Shown here: positions 35,343 through 44,810 of the stretch, in pieces
Layout: the number at the start of each line of letters is the position of its first letter
Position numbering within the stretch: position 1 is the first letter of the stretch
Origin: Muscardinus avellanarius
Lineage: Eukaryota > Chordata > Mammalia > Rodentia > Gliridae
DNA length: 64,000 nucleotides
Assembly (NCBI GenBank): GCA_963383645.1
Contig: OY726559.1
Span: forward strand, 108,120,235-108,184,234
Direction of reading: 5' to 3'
The notes under the pieces: generated by a model
The model's input: only the letters and a program-made list of their open reading frames with translations
Told to the model about the DNA's origin: nothing
Database searches by the model: none
Program-made: the position numbers and the translations under genes

Positions 35343-35601
35343 TTGTCATTGCTATATCTAAGTCTGACCATGTGTTGTGTGAGTTTTTGGAATAGCTTTG
35401 TGACAGGAAGTTGGAAGGGCCAGAATCTGGCTAGAAAGGCAGATGGTAGAGACTGTGCTCAGGAGCTTTTAGAGGGCAAAGAGGACCCCATACAAAAATT
35501 GAGCAGAGGCCACATGTGTAACATTTTGGCAAAGAACTTTTTAGCCTTTAGCCCATGTCCTGAAACTTGGTGTGAGGCCAAATTTAAAGATGATGAACTG
35601 A

Positions 35602-35965
35602 GGTCTGGGCCTCTTGCCCCGACCCTGGGTGGGTGGGCAGGCGCTGGCGGGGCACCCCTAGGCGACCCCCTCCCCACCCGGAAGGACCCTGTGGTCCGGG
35701 CCTCTGGCCCCGACCCCGGGCGGGTGGGCAGGTGCTGGCAGGGCACCCCTACTTGACCCTCTCCCCACCCGGAAGGACCCTGTGGTCCGGGACTCTTGCC
35801 CCGACCCTGGGCAGGTGGGCAGGCGCTGGCAGGGCACCCCTAGGTGACCCCCTCCCCACCTGGAAGGACCCTGTGGTCTGGGCCTCTGGCCCCGACCCTG
35901 GGCAAGTGGGCAGGCGCTGGTGGGGCACCCCTAGACGACCCCCTTTCCACCTGGAAGGACCCTGT
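35602..35965 (+). repeat. 91-bp tandem repeat, four copies
   Basis: Units start at 35602, 35693, 35784 and 35875, each exactly 91 bp, beginning GGTCYGGGMCTCT and ending GGAAGGACCCTGT. Differences are single substitutions with no length change. The array starts at the first base after the TSD and ends at a unit boundary before an A-rich spacer. Confidence 0.93.
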
Positions 35966-36526
35966 AAAAAAGAAAAGAAAAAGTAAAAAGGAAAATATCG
36001 GAGAGGGGTCAAGGAGGCCGTGGCGGATGCCAGGATACTGGAGATGCAGACAAAACTTATCCAAATGAACTGGAATTATTGGAAAAATTCCCCACTAAGG
36101 AGGACTGCTTCTTCTCTACATTGTTAAGAATCTTGGACATCACCTGTAAGGAGAGAGACTTTAGTGGAGACCAAGGAGAAAGGCGGTGATGAAAGAGGTC
36201 TCTGTGTTGGCGGTGGAGACTTGTATTCAGGAGAAGCAGAAATCGGAGCCTACAAACCTTATTTTTTTTTTTGGAGCAATTACAACAAAGGTCGAATGCT
36301 ACCGTCGTGTATGCTTAGGAACACTGGACAATATTCAGAGTGGAAAAAGAGCTTGGGAAAGATTTGAAATGGTGGAGACAGTGGCAATGGCAGTGGCCAG
36401 TACTCAGGGGAGGCAGAGATCTGATGCATTACACCTGGAACCTTTGAAGTAATGACCCCAGAGGCAGAATGCTACCACCACGCACCCTCGAGAACATGGG
36501 ACAAATGGTTGGGCGAAGAGGGTGCT
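35966..36526 (+). other. Spacer between the two arrays
   Basis: Opens with an A/G-rich run (35966-35998). Two similar segments follow, each with a 'GGAGAC..TG' part, a 'CAGGAGAAGCAGA' or 'CAGGGGAGGCAGA' part and a 'GAATGCTACC' part (near 36200-36320 and 36370-36490). The spacer therefore looks like a diverged duplication of about 170 bp. No domain recognised. Confidence 0.6.
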
Positions 36527-37310
36527 CGGATTGGAGCCTGCTGAGGGGTGAGGCCGGTGCAGGGGCCAGCGGCCGGCATCGGAGCCTTCCGTGAGGCAAG
36601 GCCACTATTGAGGCCTCTGAGGCCGGGATCGGAGCCTGCCTAGGGGTTAGGCCGGTGCTGGAGCTAGTGGGACCGGGATCGGAGCCTGCCGTGAGGCAAG
36701 GCTGGTGCTGGGGCCTCCGAGGCTGGGATCAGAGCTTGCTGAGGGGTTAGGCTGGTGCCGGGACCAGCGGCCTGCATTGGAGCCTGCCGCGAGGCAAGGC
36801 CGGTGCCGGGGCCTCCGAGGCCGGGATTGGAGTCTGCCGAGGGGTTAGGCCGGTGCCAGGATCAGCGGCCAGCATTGGAGCCTTCTGTGAGGCAAGGCCG
36901 CTATTGAGGTCTCTGAGGCTGGGATCGGAACCTGCCGAGGGGTTAAGCTGGTGCTGGGGCCAGCGAGGCCGGGATTGGAGCCTGCCGTGAGGCAAGGCCA
37001 GTGCCGGGGCCAGCGGCCAGCATCAGAGCCTTCCGTGAAGCAAGGCTGCTACTGCGGCCTCCGAGGCCTGGATCAGAGCCTGCCGAGGGGTTAGGCTGAT
37101 GCCGGGGCCATCGGCTAACATTGGAGCCTGCCGTGAGGAAGGCCGGTGCTGGGACCTCTGAGGCCGGGATCGGAGCCAGCTGAGGGGTTAGGCCAGTGTC
37201 GGGGTCAACGAGACCAGAATCGGGACCTCCCATGAGGCAAGGCTGCTGCTTGAGCCAGCGAGGTCTGGATCTGTCCTCCGTGTAGGCAGGCTACAACTGG
37301 GTCCATCAAG
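36527..37310 (+). repeat. 49-bp tandem repeat, about sixteen copies, two alternating types
   Basis: Units of 48-50 bp start GGGATCGGAGCCTGCC. Type A continues GAGGGGTTAGGCCGGTGC; type B continues GTGAGGCAAGGCCGGTGC. They mostly alternate, giving a 98-bp higher-order unit. The last two units are diverged. CpG content is high for this AT-rich region. Confidence 0.9.
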
Positions 37311-37529
37311 AGTGGGATCGGTATTTTCAGCACGGCATGCACAGAGAAATATCACAGAAAATATAAATCAGATGCTTCCCCTAATCAGCAATAACTAGGA
37401 GGAAAGGAGCAACAGGAAGAGGTTGAGCTATAGAAAGGGCCCTATAGTGAAGCAATTAAGGTGACCAATCAGAGGGTATGGATAGGGGAGGATGGAGCCT
37501 CTTTAAAAAGCAGGAGGTACATAAACATA

Positions 37530-37696
37530 TGTATCAAAGTTAATCACCAAACAAGCATGGGATTGAGGGAGGGGGAGGGAATGGGATGGGGACTGGATGA
37601 GGGCTAATTGGATGATGTGTGCTTGTGTATCTTCTCAAGTCTTGTATTCCAATGTGATGTATGATTACAATGCACCAATAAAAATAAATTTTAAAA
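37530..37696 (+). other. L1-type 3' tail of the composite
   Basis: Contains the 'ACAAGCATGGGATTGAGGGA' G-rich tract and 'TGATGTATGATTACAATGCA' before CCAATAAAAAT, matching the 3' ends of L1s in this window (reverse complement at 32.1 and 57.5 kb). It is the probable signal for L1 reverse transcriptase. Confidence 0.8.
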
Positions 37697-38264
37697 AAAG
37701 ATGATGAACTGATTAAACTGGCAGAAGAAATCTCAAAACAGCAAAATATCCAAACTGTGTTATGGATATTGATGTCCACTTTCAGGGAATTGTACACCGA
37801 ATTTTGGGAGCAGAAAGAAGAGCACCTAAAAAGGTGGTGCTGTAAAAGAAAGTAAGATGGCTGAAGGGAGAGTAATGTTTTGCATGGGAACAAAGAAAGG
37901 AATGTGGTTGGGGCAGTTCAAATCCAAGTGTGCAAGCATGGAAACTGGGGTCCAGCAGTGGTGGCTATGATTGAAAAGGGCCTAGTGGTTGCCAGGATTA
38001 AGACAAATCCAGCAGTGGTCAGGTTTATGGCAGGCCCAAAGGCAGTGACTTAAAGAACTGGACTACCTTTCCTGGTGGTGGTCAATTTGGGTGCTCATAT
38101 AATGCTGGCTTTGCTGGAATAAAGGGGAATGAAGGCTTCCCCCTAAATATAAAGAAAAGCCTGGAAGCTATGCAGGGTCAGAATCCCTACAAGCAGGCCC
38201 AAAAGGAGCAATTTAGAAGCTGGGAGGGTGAAACCAAGGTTGTAAGAAAAGTAAATGTCATTTT

Positions 38265-39506
38265 TTAAAAGTGCCAGAAATCCACATACTTTTAGTCAAT
38301 TGATCTTTGAAAAAAAGGCCAAATACATATGCTGTAGAAAAGACAGCCTTTTCAACCAATGGTGCTGGGAAAACTGGATATTTATTTATAGAAAAATGGA
38401 TGTAAATCCTTACCTCTCACCCTTCACAACAATCAACTCCAGATGTATCAAAGACCTGGAAGTTAAACCAGAGACTGTGAAGCTATTAGAGGAGGGCATA
38501 GGTTCAACACTACAACATATAGCCACAGGTAAAAACTTCCTCAATAAGACCCTCAAAGCTAAGGAAATTAAAATGAGAATTAATAAGCGGAATGGCATCA
38601 AAATAAAAAGTTTCTGCTTATCAAAGGAAATCATCAAGAGTCCTAAAGAGAGAGCCTACAGAATGGGAAAAGATCTTTGCCAGATATCCCTCTGATAGAG
38701 GACTACTATCTAGAATAGGCAAAGAACTTAAAAAACTTTCACTAAAATAATAATCCAATGAAGAAATGGGCAATTGAATAAACACTGCACAAAAGAAGAG
38801 ATACAAATGGCCAATAGATACATGAAAAAAATGTTCATCATCATTAGCCATCAGGGAGATGCAAATCAAAACTACACTGAGATTTCGTCTAATCTCAATC
38901 AGAATGGCAAGCATAAAGAAGTCAAATAACAATATATGTTAGTGAGGATGTAGGGAAACAGGAACTCTTCTACACTGTTGGTGGGATTGCAAACTAGTTC
39001 TGCTACTGTGGAGATCAGTGTGGAGATTCATTATGGGAATGGATCCACCATATGATTCAGCTATATCACCACTGGGTATCCTTCCAAAGGGGCTGAAACC
39101 AAAGAACTACAGTAGTATATGTATAACCATGTTCACAGCAGCACAATTCACAGTAGCCAAATTATGGAACTAACCTAGGTGTCTATCAGGAGATGAATGG
39201 ATTACAAAATTCTGGAGAGCGTTATGATAAGTGGGATTAGCCAAGCACAGAAAGTGAAGGGTCATATGTTTTCTCTCATATGTGCAGGATAGGAAGTAAT
39301 TGGTATACAAGATAGGGGAGGAGCAACCTTAGTGGAGCCAGGGAGATCTAAGGGTGGGAGAGGAAGAAGACTGAGGTTCGTTAATAGAAATACTACCATT
39401 GACTATGTGTATAGATGTGAATATACCAGTGCCAATTTGGGTACTTTGTATTGAAAGAGAGGGAATCGGGAGGCAGTGGGGAGATCATCAAGTGCTTTTT
39501 GCATGT
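38265..39506 (+). mobile_element. L1 ORF2 3' fragment
   Basis: Sense, 5'-truncated L1. Its frame at 38255-38695 has motifs [25 protein letters not shown] and [18 protein letters not shown] from the ORF2 C-terminal half. Decayed ORF2 runs to about 39240, then 3'UTR-like sequence. A 10-bp repeat, ATGTCATTTT (38255-38264, 39507-39516), may be its TSD. No clear A-tail remains. Confidence 0.7.
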
Positions 39507-39639
39507 ATGTCATTTTGAACTTTGGAATTTTTGAGTAATGCTGGAACTGTTATGACTTTGGGAACTCTTGGAGAGGGACTAAATGCATTTTTCATTCTGA
39601 AATGAGTGTGAACTCTGCAGGGGCCAGGTACAGAATTTA

Positions 39640-39935
39640 TAGTTAGATATACAATATCCCTTAAAGAACCTATGTATTAGTGGTCATAGTTGATGTAATT
39701 AAGTCATGAGGGTTTGGGATGATAACCTAGGCTGGCAGGGTGTGGTAGGCAGGTCCCTGGGGCATGGCTTTAGGAACTGTGCTTGTGTGTTTGAATCTCC
39801 TGGAGGGCTTGCTTGCTCTTCCTCTGGCCTCTAGGATATGAGAACAGATCCTTGTTCTGTCCCTCTCTGCTCCCTGCCACCATGTCCGGAGATCTGCACA
39901 CCCCAGCCTCACTGGGACTTGGCTGTCAACAGCTC
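39640..39935 (+). repeat. MaLR 3' LTR, truncated
   Basis: Aligns by block order with the 5' LTR: 'GGCAGGTCCCTGGGGCATGG', 'TTGCTCTTCCTCTGGCCTCT', 'CCCTGCCACCATGTCCGGAG', 'CCAGCCTCACTGGGACT'. It lacks the AATAAA and U5 part. Diverged from the 5' LTR, so the insertion is old. Confidence 0.6.
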
Positions 39936-40013
39936 TTCAAACTTCTCACTATATTCTCTGTGTCTTAGATCAGGTGTATTTTTCATAATTTCTAGATGGC
40001 TATCTTTCTAGTT

Positions 40014-40345
40014 CAGAAGTCAGTAACTCCAGCCCAAGGGTCAAATTTGACCCATCACCTCCTTTTGTATAGCTAATGAAAGAAAAAAAATGTGAATGTA
40101 TGTGTTTACAGTTTTAAATAGTTGGGAAAATTCTTAAAAGAATAATGTATTATGACATATGGAAATTATATAAAATTCAAATGTTAGTGTCCATAAATAA
40201 AATTTTCTTAGTACATGGCCATGCTCATTTGTTTTTGATTGTCTATGGTTGTATTGAGCTCTATGACAGAGCTGAGTAGCTGTGACAGAATGAGCCGGGA
40301 ACACCTATCTGGCTCTTTATTGAAAAGATTTGCCAACAGCGATTC
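40014..40345 (+). mobile_element. hAT-type DNA transposon fossil (MER-like)
   Basis: Starts 'CAGAAGTCAGTAACTCCAG' and ends 'AGATTTGCCAACAGCG', diverged inverted termini of the CAGNGGTCGGCAAAC kind. Internal blocks match a common eutherian non-autonomous hAT family: GGGTCAAATTTGACCCATC, 'ATAAATAAAATTTTCTTAGT', 'GATTGTCTATGGTTG', 'GAGCTGAGTAGCTGTGACAG'. It is a mammal-wide fossil and cannot encode a transposase. Confidence 0.65.
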
Positions 40346-40929
40346 TATTTCATGTTAATTCTTTATTCAGCCATGCCTAATTGACTATTAAACTTTTGCC
40401 AATGGCTCACTACCTAAAAGACAACCTAAAATATCTTGTTGATCAAACGAAGCCAAGTTTATTGCTTACTGCACACTTGTTCTTAATAATAAGTAGGGTG
40501 ATCCAGATATAAAAGGTACTGAGAAAAATTTCCCACATAATTGAACAAACTTTGAAGCCTGTCACTGTAGGGAGGCAAATAGTTTTTGTTTGCTTATTTA
40601 TTTGTTTTTATAAATTGGACAGAATATAACTTTAAGTCATGTTTTAGCAACAATATCCAAGATAAAATTAAAACATTTTCCAAAGATATTTTCCATCTCT
40701 GACATCTCAAAGAACAAAATCTGTATCCCTGGCACTCAGAAGACTAAGTAAGCTATGGGGTCTAATATCAATATGCCTGGAGTTTAGTGGGGAGTCAGGC
40801 ATATAAATGGGTTAATTAAAAATAACTGTGATACATATCATAACAGATGTATACAATGTCAAGTTGTCATAAAAGGAGAACATTTTTATTAGGGAAACTG
40901 AAGGAGATTTTACAAAGGAGGTGCCATTT
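40346..40929. other. Unassigned spacer
   Basis: No gene recognised. AT-rich, perhaps containing an old repeat at 40736-40910. Confidence 0.35.
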
Positions 40930-41280
40930 GACCTACTTTTTGAAATAATTTTACTGGTAGAATATAACTATATATCTTGGTGTACATATATGTGCATACG
41001 GCATCTCTTGGTGTGGTTTCCTACTAACATATTCCTACTAGCCCTCCCTTCGTTCCACATACATGCAAGTAAAATCACTAGTGATACTTTCTTAAATGGA
41101 TGTAATACCATTTGTCCTATTTCCTTCCTCAAGCCTTTGTTGTCCCCTATTTTCTTCCCTCCCCTGATCCCTTTCCACTATTCTATTTGTTTTACTCCTA
41201 ATTCCACAAAGTCCTTTTTCTTTTTCTATATTTTTCTAGATTTCACATCTTAGAAAAAACATAAGATCCTTGACTTTCTG
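40930..41280 (-). mobile_element. L1 3'UTR fragment
   Basis: The reverse complement shares the 'TTTTACTTGCATGT' and 'AGGAAACCACACYAAGA' blocks with the plus-strand tail at 49275-49515, so the two are 3' ends of one older L1 subfamily. Confidence 0.6.
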
Positions 41281-41352
41281 AGACTGATTTTACTTAGCCA
41301 GTGAAAACTGATAGAGGACTAATATTTAGAATATATAAAGAACCTGAAAAAA

Positions 41353-41533
41353 AATTTTTTTTGCGGTATTGGGGATGGAACCCAGGGGCATTCTACCTCC
41401 GAGCTACACCCCCAGCCCTACTTTTCATTCTTTATTTCAAAACAGGGTCTCACTGAGTTGCAAAGGGCCTCACTGAGTAGCTTAGGCTGTCCACAAACCG
41501 TAATCCTCCTGTCTCTGCCTTCCAAATGCTAGG
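41353..41533 (-). mobile_element. B1-dID SINE, B1 end missing
   Basis: Antisense SINE. It stops within the B1 arm at 'CCAAATGCTAGG', losing the final 30 or so bp. Confidence 0.8.
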
Positions 41534-41570
41534 TTTAACTAAAAAATCGCAACACCAAAATCCAAAGAAC

Positions 41571-41765
41571 TCACCGGGCGTGGTGGCATACGCTTGTAAT
41601 CCCCGCGCTTGGGAAGCGGAGACAGGAAGATGGCGCAGGTTCGAAGCCATCCTCTCTGGCTTAAGAGACCCTGTTTCCAAATAAAAATATAAAATAGGTC
41701 TGGGAATATAGCCCGGAGGTAGAAGGGTTCCATCCCCAGTACCACCAAAAAAAAAAAAAAAAAAA
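41571..41765 (+). mobile_element. B1-dID SINE
   Basis: Sense, little diverged. Its A-tail runs directly toward the poly(T) start of the retrocopy at 41775. Confidence 0.88.
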
Positions 41766-41774
41766 AGAAATCCG

Positions 41775-42650
41775 TTTTTTTTTTCATTTTCTAATAAGAC
41801 TAAATTTATTCAATACCCTAGTAAAAGTTTTGATTATAAGTGTCCAACAGTGCCCGGCGTGGTGGCGCACGCTTGTAATCCCCGCGCTTGGGAGGCGGAG
41901 ACAGGAGTATCGCGCAGGTTCGAGGCCAGCCGCGCTGGCGTAAGAGACCCTGTTTCAAAAATATAAAATAGGTCTGGGAGTGTAGCCCGGAGGTAGAAGG
42001 GCTTCCAGGAACCCCAGTACCACAAAAAAAAAAAAAGTGTCCAACAGTATAAAAAGTACAAAACAGATTTGTATATTTCTAATATACAAAGTGTATGACT
42101 ACAGTACAGTCAGAGAAATGGGAGGGGAAAAGAAGACTGTGGTTGAGGTCTAGTAATAAATAAATAAATACAGACGTAGAGATGATCAATATTATAGTAT
42201 ATTCTACCACCAATACTCCATCCAAAATGTATAAAAAATCATTTCAAAATAACTCCAGAGGGTGATAATGGCTGGACTCTTGGCAATGTGCCCCGAAGGC
42301 TATGGGAGAGCCGACCCAACTCACTGTGTGGTCTGTGCCTTTGGTGGCTTGTAGCATGCAGGTTTTTCCCCAAAAGGAAGAAGTATAAAATAAGTTTAGA
42401 TTAAGAACTAGAAAACTCTAGGGTGCCCATAACAAGTGGCTCACTCCTCACTGTGACACTATCCAATTTTTAAAATGCAGTTTTTAAAAGAAGCACTGAG
42501 TCATGTTATTAGAAGGCGGCAAACACGCCTATCTCATTACGAAGTCTGAACCGGTGCTATCATTTCCTGAACTTTTAGAAAAGAAGTAATGAGAGTAACT
42601 TTGGTTTGGGTTCAAGTGAGAGGCTTTTTTTTTTTAAGGTACTGGAGGTT
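41775..42650 (-). pseudogene. 5'-truncated processed retrocopy (3'UTR of an unidentified gene)
   Basis: On the minus strand the sequence ends with an AATAAA signal (41805-41810) about 20 bp before a poly(A) run (41775-41784), the mark of a retrotransposed mRNA. The 690 or so bp upstream look like a 3'UTR (AT-rich, repeated TATTTATTT-like elements near 42155) without a coding frame. The imperfect flanking repeat CAAAGAAC (41563-41570, 42651-42658) may be its TSD. I do not recognise the parent gene. A B1-dID has since entered it. Confidence 0.6.
41851..42034 (+). mobile_element. B1-dID SINE with TSD
   Basis: A 184-bp sense copy, nearly consensus, flanked by the perfect 13-bp repeat AAGTGTCCAACAG (41838-41850, 42035-42047). 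It lies inside the retrocopy, so it is younger. Confidence 0.95.
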
Positions 42651-43131
42651 CAAAGAACCCAGTTTAAAAAATAGAAAATGAATTGAAACTTATTAAAAGA
42701 AGAAATATAAATGGCAAATTTATGAGAAAATGTTCAACATCATTAGCAATCAGGGAAATGCAAATCAAAACTACGCTGTGATTGCATTTAACCATAGTTT
42801 CAATGGCAATAATCAAGGATATAAACAATACTAGATGCTGGTGAGAATGTATGGAAAAGGGAACATGTGTACATTGTAGGTGGGATTATAAATTTGTACA
42901 ACCACTGTGGAAATGAGAATGCTGGTTCCTCAAAAGGAAAGCACCATTGAAAGGGAAGCCTCGTATGACCCAGCTATCTTTCCCAAAGAATTGAAGTTAG
43001 AATACTATAGTGAATATTTGACTTAATCTTAAAATATAATCAGGGTTTTCAACCATATAAAGAATTAAACTAATTCACGAGAGAAGGAATAGCATGTAAA
43101 AAAGCCAGAAGGTGTGAAAATATGAGGGCAA

Positions 43132-43467
43132 GCCGGGTATGGTGGCACACGTTTGTAATCCCAGCTTTTGGGAGGCTGAAACAGGAGGATCGCGATTCTC
43201 GGACAGCCTCAGCTACTTAGTGAGGCCCTTTGCAACTTAGTGAGACCCTGCTTCAAAAATAAAAAGACAGCCAGGAGTGGTGGCGCACACTTGTAATCCC
43301 AGCATTTGGGAGGCTGAGACGGGAGGATTGCAGTTTGCAGACAGCCTCAGCCTTAGTGAGGCCCTTCACAACTCAGTGAGACCCAGTTTCAAAATAAGAA
43401 TAAAAAATAGGGATGGGGGTGTAGCTCGGAGGTAGAATGCCTCTGGGTTCTATCACCAGTACCACAA

Positions 43468-43510
<43 letters not shown>

Positions 43511-43550
43511 ACTAAAAATAGGGCTAGGGGTGTAGCTTGGAGGTAGAAGG
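43132..43550 (+). mobile_element. B1-dID SINE with a second one nested in its linker
   Basis: Outer SINE: B1 arm 43132-43265 and ID arm 43512-43550. Inner SINE: 43266-43511, complete, ending in an (AATA)n tail. Both are sense. Confidence 0.85.
43465..43511. repeat. (AATA)n microsatellite
   Basis: About 11 AAAT units derived from the inner SINE's A-tail. Confidence 0.95.
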
Positions 43551-44059
43551 AAGGAGGAGGGAATTTTAAGAATTAAAAGCCATAAGTAGATAAGTTAGGA
43601 TAGGATTTGAAAGGAACTTTTATAGTGTCTCAGTGGTGGAGTTAAAAGTAGCAGAAGCCAGGTTTCAGGATGTGAAGAATTACTGGGAGGTGGAGAAGTG
43701 AAGAGCGAAGTCAAACCTATCGAGGGGGAGCAAGGGTGGAGGCAGAGACCCTGGTCTCAGGCTGCGGACGTGGCACCCAGCTCCACTACTTACGAGCTCT
43801 GTGAACTTAGAGAAGTGACCCAACCTTGTCTGAGGACAGGAGGAAGCAGAGCTGTGTACACACACGTACATATACATCTGTACCTACATATATATTTATG
43901 CACATACATATTTTCATATACGAATATATAAGTTTATATTATATAATACATTTTGTATTAAATACAAGTTAACCTAAATTTTATTTAATTTATATTAAAT
44001 TTAACATATTGTCTTAAACTTTATATTAAAATTTAGCATATTGATTATAAGTTTAAGGG
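43551..44059. other. Unassigned, AT-rich from 43880
   Basis: No gene recognised. 43865-44050 is low-complexity TA/CA-like sequence. Confidence 0.4.
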
Positions 44060-44430
44060 ATTGGAGGAAATACAATGAAAAATGAAAGAAGTAAAGCCTT
44101 CTCCTACTCTGTTCATTGGAATTAACTATCAGTAACAATTTCTTGGGTGCCCTATTTTATGTTTCAAGCATCATGTTTGTAATAAGAAGTATAGCATAGC
44201 ATGCACACTGATGTACACCTAATTTTTTTTATTCTAACACTAAAGCTCAGATTTCTCTTTGAATAGCTGGGTAATGTTCTCATCAAATGTGTTATTGGAA
44301 TTTATTCAAGGGGTCTGTTATTAAGAAGGAGGCATTAAGCCATGTATAATTACCTTCTCTTACAAATAATTTTGTGATGAACATTACACTCTATGTGTGT
44401 ATGTGTATATCAGAAATTATAATTTATTTA
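44060..44430 (-). mobile_element. Old L1/HAL1-like fragment
   Basis: Antisense L1-type 3' sequence, weakly conserved. Confidence 0.4.
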
Positions 44431-44437
44431 TTTTTTG

Positions 44438-44638
44438 GTGGTACTAGGAGTGGAACCCAGAGGCTTTCTACCTCCGGGCTATCCTCCCAGACCTATTTTC
44501 TATTTTATTTGGAAACAGGGTCTCACTAAGTTGCTGAGAGCCTCACTAAATAGCTGAGGCTGGCTTCGAACCTGCGCGATCCTCCTGTCTCAGCCTCCCA
44601 AGCGCGGAGATTACAAGCTTGCGCTACCGCGCCTGGCT
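44438..44638 (-). mobile_element. B1-dID SINE
   Basis: Antisense dimeric SINE flanked by AGAAATTATAA-type repeats (near 44413 and 44639), the probable TSD. Confidence 0.88.
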
Positions 44639-44744
44639 TAGAAATTATAAATTTTACCTTTTTGGATGCTGATTAATTTTGTAACCCTGTAAATATTCTT
44701 GAATTTTGTTGTTATTCTTTGCTTTGGTTTGTATTTTTTGCTTT

Positions 44745-44810
44745 TGTTTATGTGCTGGAGATTGAACCTGGAACCTCACATATGCTAAACCATTGAGCCC
44801 ATTCTTGAAT
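44745..44810 (-). mobile_element. ID SINE fragment
   Basis: Antisense ID unit keeping the central region ('CTCACATATGCTAAACCATT'). Confidence 0.6.

Larger units (their letters stand above)
35602..37696 (+). mobile_element. GC-rich composite retroelement: two VNTR arrays plus L1 tail
   Basis: A 2,095-bp insertion into the MaLR internal region, proven by a perfect 16-bp TSD (AAAGATGATGAACTGA at 35586-35601 and 37697-37712). Parts in order: four 91-bp tandem units (35602-35965), a purine-rich spacer (35966-36526), about sixteen 49-bp units (36527-37310), a transition (37311-37529), and an L1-type 3' tail ending GTGC-like ACCAATAAAAA (37530-37696). No recognisable L1 ORF1 or ORF2. The long frames crossing the arrays, on both strands, are by-products of GC-rich repeats. 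In layout it resembles SVA/LAVA-type composites; alternatively it is an L1 that lost its coding part but kept a repetitive 5'UTR. Likely mobilised by L1 enzymes through its tail. Confidence 0.85.
34968..39935 (+). mobile_element. MaLR provirus-like element with nested insertions
   Basis: A 5' LTR (34968-35320), an MaLR-type primer-site region, non-coding internal sequence (about 35343-35601, 37697-38264, 39507-39620) and a partial 3' LTR (about 39640-39935). MaLRs are non-autonomous relatives of ERVL and normally lack complete genes; none is seen here. Two later insertions account for about 3.3 kb: the GC-rich composite at 35602 and an L1 piece at 38265. The 3' LTR lacks its end. Confidence 0.7.
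41300..43020 (+). mobile_element. Old L1 ORF2 fragment, split by insertions
   Basis: Sense ORF2 sequence at 41300-41350, 41534-41570 and 42660-43020 (for example 'AATCAGGGAAATGCAAATCA' near 42748). The middle is filled by SINEs and a retrocopy. Inactive. Confidence 0.6.

Noticed and set aside
35343..36068. Long proline/glycine/arginine-rich open frames on both strands
   Set aside because: They arise from GC-rich 91-bp repeats (not a multiple of three, so frames shift each unit) inside a retroelement insert, with no domain or codon evidence.
36747..37233. Minus-strand frames across the 49-bp array
   Set aside because: Repeat-driven open frames without start context or homology; the array belongs to the composite element.
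36527..37310. CRISPR array
   Set aside because: Direct tandem units with no unique spacers, in a mammalian retroelement setting.
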